A stretch of 64,000 nucleotides of DNA. It comes from an uncultured Lachnospiraceae bacterium (GTDB lineage Bacteria; Bacillota; Clostridia; Lachnospirales; Lachnospiraceae). The stretch lies in NCBI GenBank assembly GCA_910587295.1, contig CAJULP010000095.1, forward strand, positions 17,055 to 81,054. The letters are read 5' to 3'. Positions within the stretch are counted from its first letter, which is position 1; every line of letters begins with the position of its first letter. Under the pieces are notes generated by a model. The model ran no database searches, had not been told where the DNA came from, and saw nothing but the letters and a program-made list of their open reading frames with translations. Position numbers and translations under genes: made by a program. Shown piece after piece: positions 26,078 through 34,074 of the stretch.

Positions 26078-27565
26078 CTATAGTGTAACACCCTGTTTAA
26101 AAATCGCCATATCGTGAAAGCCTGCTTCTTCTGACTTCACCTTTTTTCCTGAAGCTGCCAAAAGCACATACCGGAAAAGTTCTTCTCCCAATTCTATTAC
26201 GGATTTTCCTTCCGCAATCACACCACAGTCAAAATCAATCCAATTTCTCTTATGATCATAAAGAGAAGAATTGCTGGAAATCTTTACCGTAGGTACGGGT
26301 GAAGCAAAAGGAGTTCCCCTCCCTGTGGTAAACAACACCATATGTGCGCCGGATGCCGCCAAAGCGGTGGATGCCACCAGATCATTCCCCGGTGCGCTTA
26401 AAAGATGAAGGCCTTTCCCTTTTGCTTTTTCCCCATACGCCAAAACCCCTCTCACCGGTGCGGAACCAGATTTTTGAGTACATCCCAGAGATTTATCTTC
26501 CAGCGTGGAAATCCCGCCCTTCTTATTTCCCGGGGAAGGATTTTCATAGATTGTCTGGTCATGGCTTTTAAAGTAATTTTTAAAATCGTTGATCAGGGCA
26601 ACTGTCTTTTCAAATAATGCTTCGTTTTCACATCGGTTCATCAAAAGCGTCTCCGCCCCGAACATCTCCGGCACTTCCGTAAGGATCGTGGTTCCTCCCT
26701 GGGCAGCCAATAAATCTGAAAATACCCCAACTGCAGGGTTTGCGGTAATCCCGGAAAGGCCATCGGAACCGCCGCACTTCATTCCGATGACAAGTTCACT
26801 ACAGGGAATTGGCGTTCTCTTACATTGCGACGCATATGCGGCAAGCTCTTTTACTATTTCCAACCCGTCTTCTATCTCATCTTCCGCTTCCTGAGAGACC
26901 AGAAATTTTACCCTGTCCGGATCATAGTCTCCGATATATTCTTTCAGCACGTCAATGTTACTGTTTTCACACCCCAGCCCAAGCACCAGTACCCCTCCTG
27001 CATTGGGATGTCCGATCAAGTCTGCCAGGATTCTTCTGGTATTTTCCTGATCTTCCCCCATCTGGGAACAGCCATACGGATGAGGGAATGCGGCAATGGC
27101 ATCCACCGAACCTGAAAGATATTTCTGAGCCTTTCTCTCGATTGCTGCCGCCACATTGTTTACACACCCCACGGTGGGAATGATCCAGATTTCATTGCGG
27201 ATTCCCACTTTCCCGTTGCGCCGGCGAAACCCCTGAAAGAAATGAGTTTCCTTTGTCTGCGGCACAGCCTTTGATGCCGCCGGCTCATAAGTGTATTCCA
27301 GCAGCTCACCCAGTCCTGTCTTCATATTGTGGGTATGTACCCATCCGCCTTCCTTAATTCCGCATTTGGCAATCCCAATGGGGGCACCGTATTTAATCAC
27401 CTGCTCCCCCTCATCAATATCTTGTACCGCAAACTTATGCCCCTGAGGAATATTTTCTTTTAAAGTAATTTCACGCCCATCCAGGGAAATGCTGCTTTTA
27501 ACAGCCAATGGTTTTAATGCAACCGCAACTTTATCATCCGGATGGATCTTAATAAAATCCTGCAC
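26078..27565 (-). CDS. uxaA: Altronate dehydratase
   Basis: The 495-residue iron-dependent dehydratase converts D-altronate to 2-keto-3-deoxygluconate. An N-terminal SAF-type domain (about 1-95) with GWVHTHNMKTGL precedes the UxaA catalytic domain, which has FRRRNGKVGIRNEIWIIPTVGCVNN, PHPYGCSQMGEDQENTRR and GMKCGGSDGLSG. The start is GTG at 27565, with AGGAGG 10 bases before it. It is the first gene of the uxaA-uxaB-GH78 operon. Its promoter region is shared with the divergent LacI gene, which carries two palindromic operators. Confidence 0.93.
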   Translation of the reverse strand: MQDFIKIHPDDKVAVALKPLAVKSSISLDGREITLKENIPQGHKFAVQDIDEGEQVIKYGAPIGIAKCGIKEGGWVHTHNMKTGLGELLEYTYEPAASKAVPQTKETHFFQGFRRRNGKVGIRNEIWIIPTVGCVNNVAAAIERKAQKYLSGSVDAIAAFPHPYGCSQMGEDQENTRRILADLIGHPNAGGVLVLGLGCENSNIDVLKEYIGDYDPDRVKFLVSQEAEDEIEDGLEIVKELAAYASQCKRTPIPCSELVIGMKCGGSDGLSGITANPAVGVFSDLLAAQGGTTILTEVPEMFGAETLLMNRCENEALFEKTVALINDFKNYFKSHDQTIYENPSPGNKKGGISTLEDKSLGCTQKSGSAPVRGVLAYGEKAKGKGLHLLSAPGNDLVASTALAASGAHMVLFTTGRGTPFASPVPTVKISSNSSLYDHKRNWIDFDCGVIAEGKSVIELGEELFRYVLLAASGKKVKSEEAGFHDMAIFKQGVTL

Positions 27566-27608
27566 CTGCGCCAGTCCTCCTTCTACATCGTATCATCAGT
27601 TTTATGCT

Positions 27609-27624
27609 ATGTAAGTGCTTACAT
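27609..27624. promoter_or_regulatory. LacI-family operator 1 at the uxaA promoter
   Basis: ATGTAAGTGCTTACAT is a 7-bp perfect inverted repeat with a 2-base centre. It lies just downstream of the predicted uxaA start point, and matches the second site at 27778-27791 in the core TGTAAG-NN-CTTACA. LacI-family proteins bind such sites, and the gene next door encodes one. Confidence 0.75.
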
Positions 27625-27628
27625 TTCA

Positions 27629-27657
27629 AGTGTATGACATCTTCCCATCCTGGTCAA
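27629..27657 (-). promoter_or_regulatory. Predicted promoter of the uxaA operon
   Basis: On the minus strand TTGACC (complement of 27652-27657), 17 bases and TACACT (complement of 27629-27634) form a fair sigma-A promoter, with the LacI-type operator directly after it. Confidence 0.55.
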
Positions 27658-27762
27658 TACCTATTTGCTTTTTCCTGTTCTTTCGTCATTTTTGCTAAAT
27701 ATCATCAAACAATATTGGCTATTTTTTATTGGACAAAAGATTGTATTCCATTTCACAGATGA

Positions 27763-27791
27763 TATAATAGAATATATTGTAAGAGCTTACA
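27763..27791 (+). promoter_or_regulatory. -10 box and LacI-family operator 2 of the regulator gene
   Basis: TATAAT at 27763-27768 is a perfect -10; the -35 is weak (TTGTAT about 16 bases upstream). The palindrome TGTAAGAGCTTACA at 27778-27791 falls at the expected start point, suggesting autorepression. It is 154 bases from operator 1, so looping between the two sites is possible. Confidence 0.7.
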
Positions 27792-27815
27792 CAAAAACAA
27801 AACGGAAGCAGGATC

Positions 27816-28826
27816 ATGAACATATATGACATAGCCAGACTATCTGGCGTCTCCATCGCCACTGTGTCAAGGGTAGTCAATGACAGCCCGAAGGTCAGTG
27901 ATAAAACAAAAGAAAAGGTCCGGAAGGTCATGGAAGAAAACAATTATACTCCAAACGTTTTTGCCCGCGGCTTAGGGCTTGGCTCCATGCAGACCTTAGG
28001 GATCATCTGTTCCGACGTATCCGACCCTTATATGGCAAAAGCAGTCTCCTATCTGGAAAAAAACCTGCAGGGCTATGGCTATGACTGTATTTTGTACTGC
28101 AGTGGATATGAGGAAGAGGATAAGCAGCAGGCCGTAGAACGTATTTTAAAAAAACAGATCGACGCCCTTGTTTTAGTTGGCTCTGATTACGCCTGTGCTC
28201 CCCATGGCAGCGGTGAAGGTAACCATGACAGCTACATCCACAATGTCGCCAAGAAGCTTCCCGTTTTTTTGATCAATGGCTTTGTGGAAGGCGACAATAT
28301 CTACTGTATGCTCACCGATGATTTTCAGGCCGTCTATGATGTGACGGAGGAACTTTTGTTCAGCGGAAAGAAAGAAATCCTTTTTCTCACGAACTCTTCC
28401 TCTTACAGCGCCATGCATAAACAAAACGGATACATAGCCGCCCTTAAGGCATACGGGATGGAACCTAAAAAGGATCTGATTCTACATTCCGAAAACTCCA
28501 TCTATGCCACCAGGGATATGCTGCTTAGGCAGCGCAGCCTGCATTTTGACAGTGCGGTTGCCACAGAAGACCGGCTTGCCATCGGCGTAATAAAATATGC
28601 CTGTGCAAGAGGACTTCGCATCCCCGGGGAAATCAACGTGATCGGATACAATAACTCCGAGCTTTCCATCAGCAGCGAACCTGAACTGACCACCATCGAC
28701 AACCGGGTTGAGGTTTTGTGTAAAACGGCAATTGATTCCATTATGGCTTTGCTAAGCGGAAATAAGATCCGGAAAAAACAGCTGATCAAATGCCATCTGA
28801 TCAAACGCTCCACCACTGACTTCTGA
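27816..28826 (+). CDS. LacI-family repressor of the galacturonate genes
   Basis: The 336-residue protein has an N-terminal LacI helix-turn-helix (NIYDIARLSGVSIATVSRVV) with the hinge (YTPNVFARGLG), and a periplasmic-binding-protein-like sensor domain to the C-terminus. It lies between uxaA (divergent) and uxaC (same strand, 44 bases on). Two matching palindromes in its upstream region make it the likely repressor of both units. The inducer is probably galacturonate or tagaturonate, by analogy with other uronate regulators. Confidence 0.92.
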   Translation: MNIYDIARLSGVSIATVSRVVNDSPKVSDKTKEKVRKVMEENNYTPNVFARGLGLGSMQTLGIICSDVSDPYMAKAVSYLEKNLQGYGYDCILYCSGYEEEDKQQAVERILKKQIDALVLVGSDYACAPHGSGEGNHDSYIHNVAKKLPVFLINGFVEGDNIYCMLTDDFQAVYDVTEELLFSGKKEILFLTNSSSYSAMHKQNGYIAALKAYGMEPKKDLILHSENSIYATRDMLLRQRSLHFDSAVATEDRLAIGVIKYACARGLRIPGEINVIGYNNSELSISSEPELTTIDNRVEVLCKTAIDSIMALLSGNKIRKKQLIKCHLIKRSTTDF

Positions 28827-28870
28827 CCCCGGAACAAATGCAAAAAATAACAGAAAGGATATCAAAACAC

Positions 28871-30280
28871 ATGAAAACATTTATGGACGAAAACTTTCTC
28901 CTGCGCACACAGTGCGCACAAAAGCTTTACCACGATTATGCAGAAGGTATGCCAATCCTTGACTACCACTGCCACATCAACCCACAGGAAATAGCCGAAG
29001 ACCGGCAGTTTACCAATATCACCGAAGTGTGGCTTGGCGGCGACCATTACAAATGGAGGCAGATGCGCTCTAACGGGGTGGATGAGTATTACATTACCGG
29101 GGATGCCCCTGACCGGGAAAAATTCCAGAAATGGGCTGAGACTTTGGAAAAACTTATCGGTAACCCTCTCTATCACTGGTCCCATCTGGAGCTGAAAAGA
29201 TACTTTGGCTATCAGGGGTATTTAAACGGCGAAACCGCCGAAGAAGTGTGGCAGCTATGCAACGCCAAACTTAAGACAAAAGAAATGAGTGTCCGGGGCC
29301 TGATCAGACAATCCGGCGTTACCCTGATCTGCACCACGGATGACCCCGCCGATTCCCTTGTATGGCACCAGAAGATCAAAGAAGATGATACCTTTGACGT
29401 ACAGGTTCTCCCTGCATGGCGCCCGGATAAAGCAGCTAACCTGGAAGCTTCCATATTCCCTGATTACATCAAGCAGCTTGGGGAAGTAAGCGGTGTTAAA
29501 ATCCTGACCTTCCAGAACCTGAAGGAAGCAATTGTAACCCGCATGGATTACTTTAACCAAAGAGGCTGCCTGGTATCCGACCATGGGCTGGATTATGTTA
29601 TGTGCGCACCCGCTTCCGAGGAAGAGGTAGAGACCATCTTTCAAAAAGGGCTTTCCGGTAAATCCCTGACTGATCTTGAAATTGCAAAATATAAAACGGC
29701 ATTTATGCTTTTCCTTGGAAGACAGTATCACCGCCTTGGCTGGGTGATGCAGCTCCACTACGGCTGCAAGAGAAACAACAACAGCCTCCAATTTTCCAAA
29801 CTGGGCCCGGATACCGGCTTTGACTGTATCAATAATTACACCCCCGCTGACCAGCTTGCAGACTTCCTTAACAATCTGGCCAGTACAGATGAGCTGCCGA
29901 AAACAATCTTATATTCCTTAAACCCCAACGATAACGCCGCAATCGGCACCATCATCGGGTGTTTCCAGGACTCTTCCGCCGCCGGGAAACTACAGCAGGG
30001 ATCCGCATGGTGGTTTAATGACAACAAGACCGGTATGGCCGAGCAGATGACTTCCCTTGCAAATCTTGGCATCCTCAGCAATTTTGTTGGAATGCTTACG
30101 GATTCAAGGAGTTTCCTCTCCTACACCAGACACGAATATTTCCGCCGCATCCTCTGCGGCCTAATAGGCGGCTGGGTAGAAAACGGCGAATACCCTTACG
30201 ATGAAAAAGCACTGGAAAAAATCATCAAGGGCATCTGCTATCACAATGCCGTTTCTTATTTCGGATTTGACCTTAAATAG
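28871..30280 (+). CDS. uxaC: Uronate isomerase
   Basis: The 469-residue enzyme isomerises D-galacturonate to D-tagaturonate (and glucuronate to fructuronate). It has FLLRTQCAQKLYHDYA, the metal-binding pair ILDYHCHINPQEI, LGGDHYKWRQMRSNGV and PLYHWSHLELKRYFG. ATG 28871 gives the N-terminus MKTFMDENFLL usual for this family and has GAAAGGA 11 bases upstream; an ATG at 28838 would add 11 residues. It is co-directional with the LacI gene. The last 8 bases overlap the convergent MATE gene, leaving no room for a terminator. Confidence 0.95.
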   Translation: MKTFMDENFLLRTQCAQKLYHDYAEGMPILDYHCHINPQEIAEDRQFTNITEVWLGGDHYKWRQMRSNGVDEYYITGDAPDREKFQKWAETLEKLIGNPLYHWSHLELKRYFGYQGYLNGETAEEVWQLCNAKLKTKEMSVRGLIRQSGVTLICTTDDPADSLVWHQKIKEDDTFDVQVLPAWRPDKAANLEASIFPDYIKQLGEVSGVKILTFQNLKEAIVTRMDYFNQRGCLVSDHGLDYVMCAPASEEEVETIFQKGLSGKSLTDLEIAKYKTAFMLFLGRQYHRLGWVMQLHYGCKRNNNSLQFSKLGPDTGFDCINNYTPADQLADFLNNLASTDELPKTILYSLNPNDNAAIGTIIGCFQDSSAAGKLQQGSAWWFNDNKTGMAEQMTSLANLGILSNFVGMLTDSRSFLSYTRHEYFRRILCGLIGGWVENGEYPYDEKALEKIIKGICYHNAVSYFGFDLK

Positions 30281-31652
30281 CTTTATCTTTCCATTTACCG
30301 CGTTTATAGAAGATAAATGTGATCAATGCACCGATCAGCCACGAGAGCAGGAGTGATATGAAAATACATTCCTGCCTCCCGTTTGGCAGGCTTTCCGTCC
30401 TTGTGAAGAAGGAAATCCCATAGGCAATGGGTACACGGATGGCAATGGTCGTGGCAATGGAGATCCACATAGGCGTCATGGTATCCCCCGCTCCACGCAT
30501 CACACCGGATAAGCTCTGGGTCACCGCCATGGCAATGTAACCCACTGCCAAGATCCCCATCATATCCCGGCTAAGGTCCACCAGTTCCGGCGTATTCGTA
30601 AATATCCCCATCAGCAGCTTTCCAAAAAGAAGAATCATCCCCGTGATCACCGTGGAAATCACTACCGCGATCAGAGTTCCCTGCTTCGCTCCTCTATCTA
30701 CCCTGTCGTTACGTCTTGCTCCCACATTCTGTCCTGCATATGTAGTCATTGCCGTTCCAAAAGAAAAATTCGGCATCATGGCAAACCCGTCCACACGCAT
30801 GACGATCACATTTGCCGCAATAAACATTTCACCAAAACTGTTGGTAAGCGACTGCACCACGATCATTGCCATAGATAAGATTGCCTGGGTGATACCGGAA
30901 GGAAGACCAAGCTTTATGATCTTTCTGGTGTACTTCCGCTGGGGTTTCAAATAACCAGGCTTCAAATCAAAATATTCTTTCATCTTCATCAGCCGCAGCA
31001 GACACAAAAAAGCGGAAATCGCCTGGGCGATCACCGTGGCAAGCGCCACGCCGTTAACACCCATACGGAAGTTTGCCACAAATAGCAGATCAAGCACAAT
31101 ATTGATCACCGTTGAGACTAAAAGATAAATAAGCGCTGAAACAGAATCCCCAAGACCCCGCAGGATACCGCTTAAAATATTATAATATGCCAAACCTGCA
31201 GAACCGATAAATAAGATCAGCAGATAAGAGGTACACCAGTCAATAATAGATTCCGGCGTGTCCAAAAGCTCCAATAGGGGCTTTGCCACTAAGGAAGCCG
31301 CCACCATGACAAACAGGGAAGCAATCGCCGTAAGCGTGATACAATTTCCAATGGTAGTGGATAGCTTTTCCCGCTCTTTTGCGCCGAAATACTGAGATAC
31401 CATGATCCCGGCGCCTACGCTGATCCCCACGAACAACACGATCAAAAGGTTTAAGATAGGCCCGGCGCTTCCGACCGCCGCCAAAGCATTATCCCCCACA
31501 TATTTTCCCACCACCACGCTGTCCACCGTATTATAAAGCTGCTGTGCGATATTCCCAACCAACATGGGAACGGCAAACAAGACAATCTTTTTCCAGGGCG
31601 AGCCTTCCGTCATGTCTACCGGTTCCACAAATTTCCTCAGTAGCTCTTTCAT
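30273..31652 (-). CDS. MATE-family multidrug/cation antiporter
   Basis: The 459-residue membrane protein has 12 predicted helices and the two-fold MATE repeat. Typical segments are VPMLVGNIAQQLYNTVDSVV in helix 1, VGKYVGDNALAAVGSAGPI, and VNGVALATVIAQAISAFLCL. MATE proteins export organic cations with Na+ or H+. It follows the betaine-type binding-protein gene by 20 bases on the same strand, so it probably forms the fourth gene of that operon. Confidence 0.9.
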   Translation of the reverse strand: MKELLRKFVEPVDMTEGSPWKKIVLFAVPMLVGNIAQQLYNTVDSVVVGKYVGDNALAAVGSAGPILNLLIVLFVGISVGAGIMVSQYFGAKEREKLSTTIGNCITLTAIASLFVMVAASLVAKPLLELLDTPESIIDWCTSYLLILFIGSAGLAYYNILSGILRGLGDSVSALIYLLVSTVINIVLDLLFVANFRMGVNGVALATVIAQAISAFLCLLRLMKMKEYFDLKPGYLKPQRKYTRKIIKLGLPSGITQAILSMAMIVVQSLTNSFGEMFIAANVIVMRVDGFAMMPNFSFGTAMTTYAGQNVGARRNDRVDRGAKQGTLIAVVISTVITGMILLFGKLLMGIFTNTPELVDLSRDMMGILAVGYIAMAVTQSLSGVMRGAGDTMTPMWISIATTIAIRVPIAYGISFFTRTESLPNGRQECIFISLLLSWLIGALITFIFYKRGKWKDKAI

Positions 31653-31672
31653 CTCTTATCTCCTTATGCTTT

Positions 31673-32563
31673 TTATAATAATCCTTTTGCTTCCAGAAAC
31701 TTTCTTGCAACTTCCTTATCTTCTTTTCCTTCTGCTTCCACCTCATAATTCATCTGCTGCATTTCCGCTTCCGTGATCAGCCCGTTTAACTTTTCCAAAA
31801 CCTCCTGAAGCTTGGGATAATTTTTAAGGGCATCTTTCCGGACTACCGTGCCTGCATCAAAGGTTTCAAAGAATACATTATCATCCGTAAGCAGCACCAG
31901 TTGATTAGCCGCAAGCTGTGCGTCTGTGGTAAATGCATTGATCACATCCACTTCTGCGTTTATAAGGGCCTCGTATTTCAAGGCAATTTCCATCTGCTTC
32001 GTCTCTTTAAACTGCATGTGATACGCTTCGCAAAGTCTGGTATACCCGGTTTCCAGTTCGATATAATCCGGGTTCCCGCCAAAGACAAGTTCACCGGAAA
32101 CCGCCGCCAGGTCAGAATAAGTGGAGAGCCCGTATTGCTCCGCCGTCTCCTGCCTTACCGCCAGCCCATAAGTATTGGAAAATCCATATAAGCCTGTCCA
32201 GGTAAGCCCCAATCCATCATATTCGCTTAACAACTGTTCATACAGCCTATCATCGTCCTTTTCCATTTCTTCCTTTTTCAGTACATTTAACCACGCCGTC
32301 CTTGTGTACTCCGGATACAGGTCAAATTCCCCCTTTACAAGCGCCGGGTGGATATTGGTGGTTCCGCCGCCAACACCCTTGGTGATCTCTACCTCATAAT
32401 CCGTTTCCGCCTCAATAAGCTGGGCAATGATCTCCGTTAAAATATACTGCTCCGTCATAGGCTTAGAAGCAATCTTGACCGCTTCTTTCTTCCCGCAGCC
32501 GGCAGCCCCAAATACCATGCATACCAGCAAAATACATACGATTTTTTTCTTCATTTGTTTCAT
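31673..32563 (-). CDS. Glycine betaine/choline-type ABC substrate-binding lipoprotein
   Basis: The 296-residue lipoprotein has a short signal peptide ending in the lipobox FGAAGC (Cys near residue 23), so it is anchored outside the membrane. The mature part has the OpuAC/OpuBC fold: KIASKPMTEQYILTEIIAQL, KGVGGGTTNIHPALVKGEFD and the YPEYTRTAWL block. Proteins of this class bind quaternary amines or related osmolytes. GAGGAGAAGG precedes the ATG. It is the third gene of a permease-ATPase-binding protein operon. Confidence 0.88.
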   Translation of the reverse strand: MKQMKKKIVCILLVCMVFGAAGCGKKEAVKIASKPMTEQYILTEIIAQLIEAETDYEVEITKGVGGGTTNIHPALVKGEFDLYPEYTRTAWLNVLKKEEMEKDDDRLYEQLLSEYDGLGLTWTGLYGFSNTYGLAVRQETAEQYGLSTYSDLAAVSGELVFGGNPDYIELETGYTRLCEAYHMQFKETKQMEIALKYEALINAEVDVINAFTTDAQLAANQLVLLTDDNVFFETFDAGTVVRKDALKNYPKLQEVLEKLNGLITEAEMQQMNYEVEAEGKEDKEVARKFLEAKGLL

Positions 32564-32592
32564 AACCTTCTCCTCACTTTCTTAAAACAACG

Positions 32593-33336
32593 TTATCTGC
32601 AGATCAGACGCCTTACAAACTCATCTTTAGGGTTTGACAACAGTTCTTCTTTCGCCCCTTCCTGCCAGATGATGCCGTCTTTCATGATCAAAATACGGCT
32701 TCCCAGTTTAAAGGCTTCCTCAATATCATGAGTAATAAAGACAATTGTTATTCCTGTTTTTTGCCGTAATGACTGCATTTCTTCCTGCAATGTCCTGCGG
32801 GTGATCTCATCCACCGCCCCAAAAGGCTCGTCCATTAACAAAATCTCCGGTTCAAAAGCCATGGCCCTTGCAATCCCCACCCGCTGTTTCTGGCCACCGG
32901 ACAACTGCCTTGGGAAACGCCCGGCCAATTCTGCCGGAATCTCTACTAAGTCCAGCATCTTCTCTGCCAGAGCCCTTTTCTCCTCCCTGGACATTTTTCT
33001 TTCCAAGCACGGCACATAGCAAATATTATCCTCCACTGTCATATGGGGAAATAACTTTGCCCCCTGAACCGCATAGCCAATCCGCCTGCGCAGGGCTGTC
33101 AGATCCCCTTGGGAAAGATTCTCCCCGTTTACGATAACTTCCCCTTTTACAGGCGCCACCAGGCCGTTCATCATCTTTAGCAACGTAGTCTTCCCGCAGC
33201 CGGAAGGACCTATGATGACCACAAATTCCCCCTTATCCACGGTAAGGGAAACCTCTCTTAACACCCGGTTCTTCCCGTATACGGCTGTGCAGTTCCGTAT
33301 CTCGATCACCACAGAATTTTCCTTATTCAATGCCAT
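32593..33336 (-). CDS. Betaine/choline-type ABC importer ATPase
   Basis: The 247-residue ATPase has Walker A GPSGCGKTT, signature RQLSGGQKQRVGIARAM, and Walker B EILLMDEPFGAVDEITR. The proline and FGAVDEITR form are usual in the OpuCA/ProV class. It ends right after the ATPase core and lacks the C-terminal CBS pair of OpuCA, so osmotic gating by CBS is not expected. The start overlaps the end of the permease gene by 14 bases. Confidence 0.9.
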   Translation of the reverse strand: MALNKENSVVIEIRNCTAVYGKNRVLREVSLTVDKGEFVVIIGPSGCGKTTLLKMMNGLVAPVKGEVIVNGENLSQGDLTALRRRIGYAVQGAKLFPHMTVEDNICYVPCLERKMSREEKRALAEKMLDLVEIPAELAGRFPRQLSGGQKQRVGIARAMAFEPEILLMDEPFGAVDEITRRTLQEEMQSLRQKTGITIVFITHDIEEAFKLGSRILIMKDGIIWQEGAKEELLSNPKDEFVRRLICR

Positions 33337-33958
33337 ACCTCCTGTTCACCGCCTTTTCCGCCTTAGAAAGCAGCCAGTCACTAAGAAGGGCAAGCGCCGC
33401 GATCAGCACCGAGCCTGCCGCCGTCAATGTCATATTATAGGTAGTGATCCCGCGGTAGATCGCCACGCCAAGGCCCCCTGCCCCGATAAAGGAAGCAATC
33501 CCGCCCATGGCAATGATCATCACCACCATATTCCGAAAGCCGCTGATGATCATAGGAAGAGCCAGCGGAAACCGGATGCCAAACATGATCTGCTTTTTGT
33601 CTGCGCCAAGCCCTTCTGCCACCTCCAATACACTGGCATCCACATTCGTCAAGCCCGTATAGGTATTCCTCACGATAGGCAGCAGCCCGTAGACCGTAAG
33701 GGCAATAATGGCAGTCTTATTCCCAATCCCGGTAAACGGGATCAGAAACCCTAAAAGGGATATGGACGGGATCGTATAGATCACATTGATCACACCAAGC
33801 ACCATACCTGCCGCCTTCTTATGCCTGCTGATCCATATTCCCGCCAGGATGCCGAGCACCCCGGCACAGACCACCGCTGTTAAGGATATCCTGATATGCT
33901 CCAATAAACAGGTGAGGAAAAAGTCCCGCCTTTCCCAAAGGATCTGTAAAAGCTGCAT
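33323..33958 (-). CDS. Betaine/choline-type ABC importer permease
   Basis: The 211-residue membrane protein has about five or six helices and the EAA loop (EVAEGLGADKKQIMFGIRFP) that docks the ATPase. IYTIPSISLLGFLIPFTGIG matches OpuBB/OpuBD-type permeases. It is the first gene of the operon, with AAGGAGGAAGC before the ATG and a consensus promoter at 34003-34031. Only one permease gene is present, which suggests a homodimeric channel. Confidence 0.9.
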   Translation of the reverse strand: MQLLQILWERRDFFLTCLLEHIRISLTAVVCAGVLGILAGIWISRHKKAAGMVLGVINVIYTIPSISLLGFLIPFTGIGNKTAIIALTVYGLLPIVRNTYTGLTNVDASVLEVAEGLGADKKQIMFGIRFPLALPMIISGFRNMVVMIIAMGGIASFIGAGGLGVAIYRGITTYNMTLTAAGSVLIAALALLSDWLLSKAEKAVNRRYGIE

Positions 33959-33983
33959 GCCGCTTCCTCCTTAAACCATACTA

Positions 33984-34031
33984 AGAACAAACGTTCTAAC
34001 TTAATATATAGCATATCTTTTGTGTTGTCAA
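33984..34031 (-). promoter_or_regulatory. Promoter and palindrome of the betaine-type importer operon
   Basis: On the minus strand TTGACA (complement of 34026-34031), 17 bases and TATATT (complement of 34003-34008) form a near-consensus sigma-A promoter. AGAAC-AAAC-GTTCT at 33984-33997 is an inverted repeat over the start point, so a repressor is likely. No regulator gene adjoins it. Confidence 0.75.
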
Positions 34032-34033
34032 TA

Positions 34034-34059
34034 GAAAAACGGCTGTATTTCACAGCCGT
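34034..34059 (-). terminator. Terminator of the AAA/PD-(D/E)XK gene
   Basis: ACGGCTGT and ACAGCCGT (34039-34046 and 34052-34059) form an 8-bp stem with a 5-base loop. On the minus strand it is followed by TTTTC. It sits 15 bases after the stop of the gene at 34075 and 3 bases before the next promoter's -35. Confidence 0.85.
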
Positions 34060-34074
34060 ACAAGCAGTTCCCGA

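Noticed and set aside
30273..31652. MATE gene as part of the uxa system
   Set aside because: It is convergent with uxaC and co-directional with the betaine-type importer, so it belongs to the latter unit.
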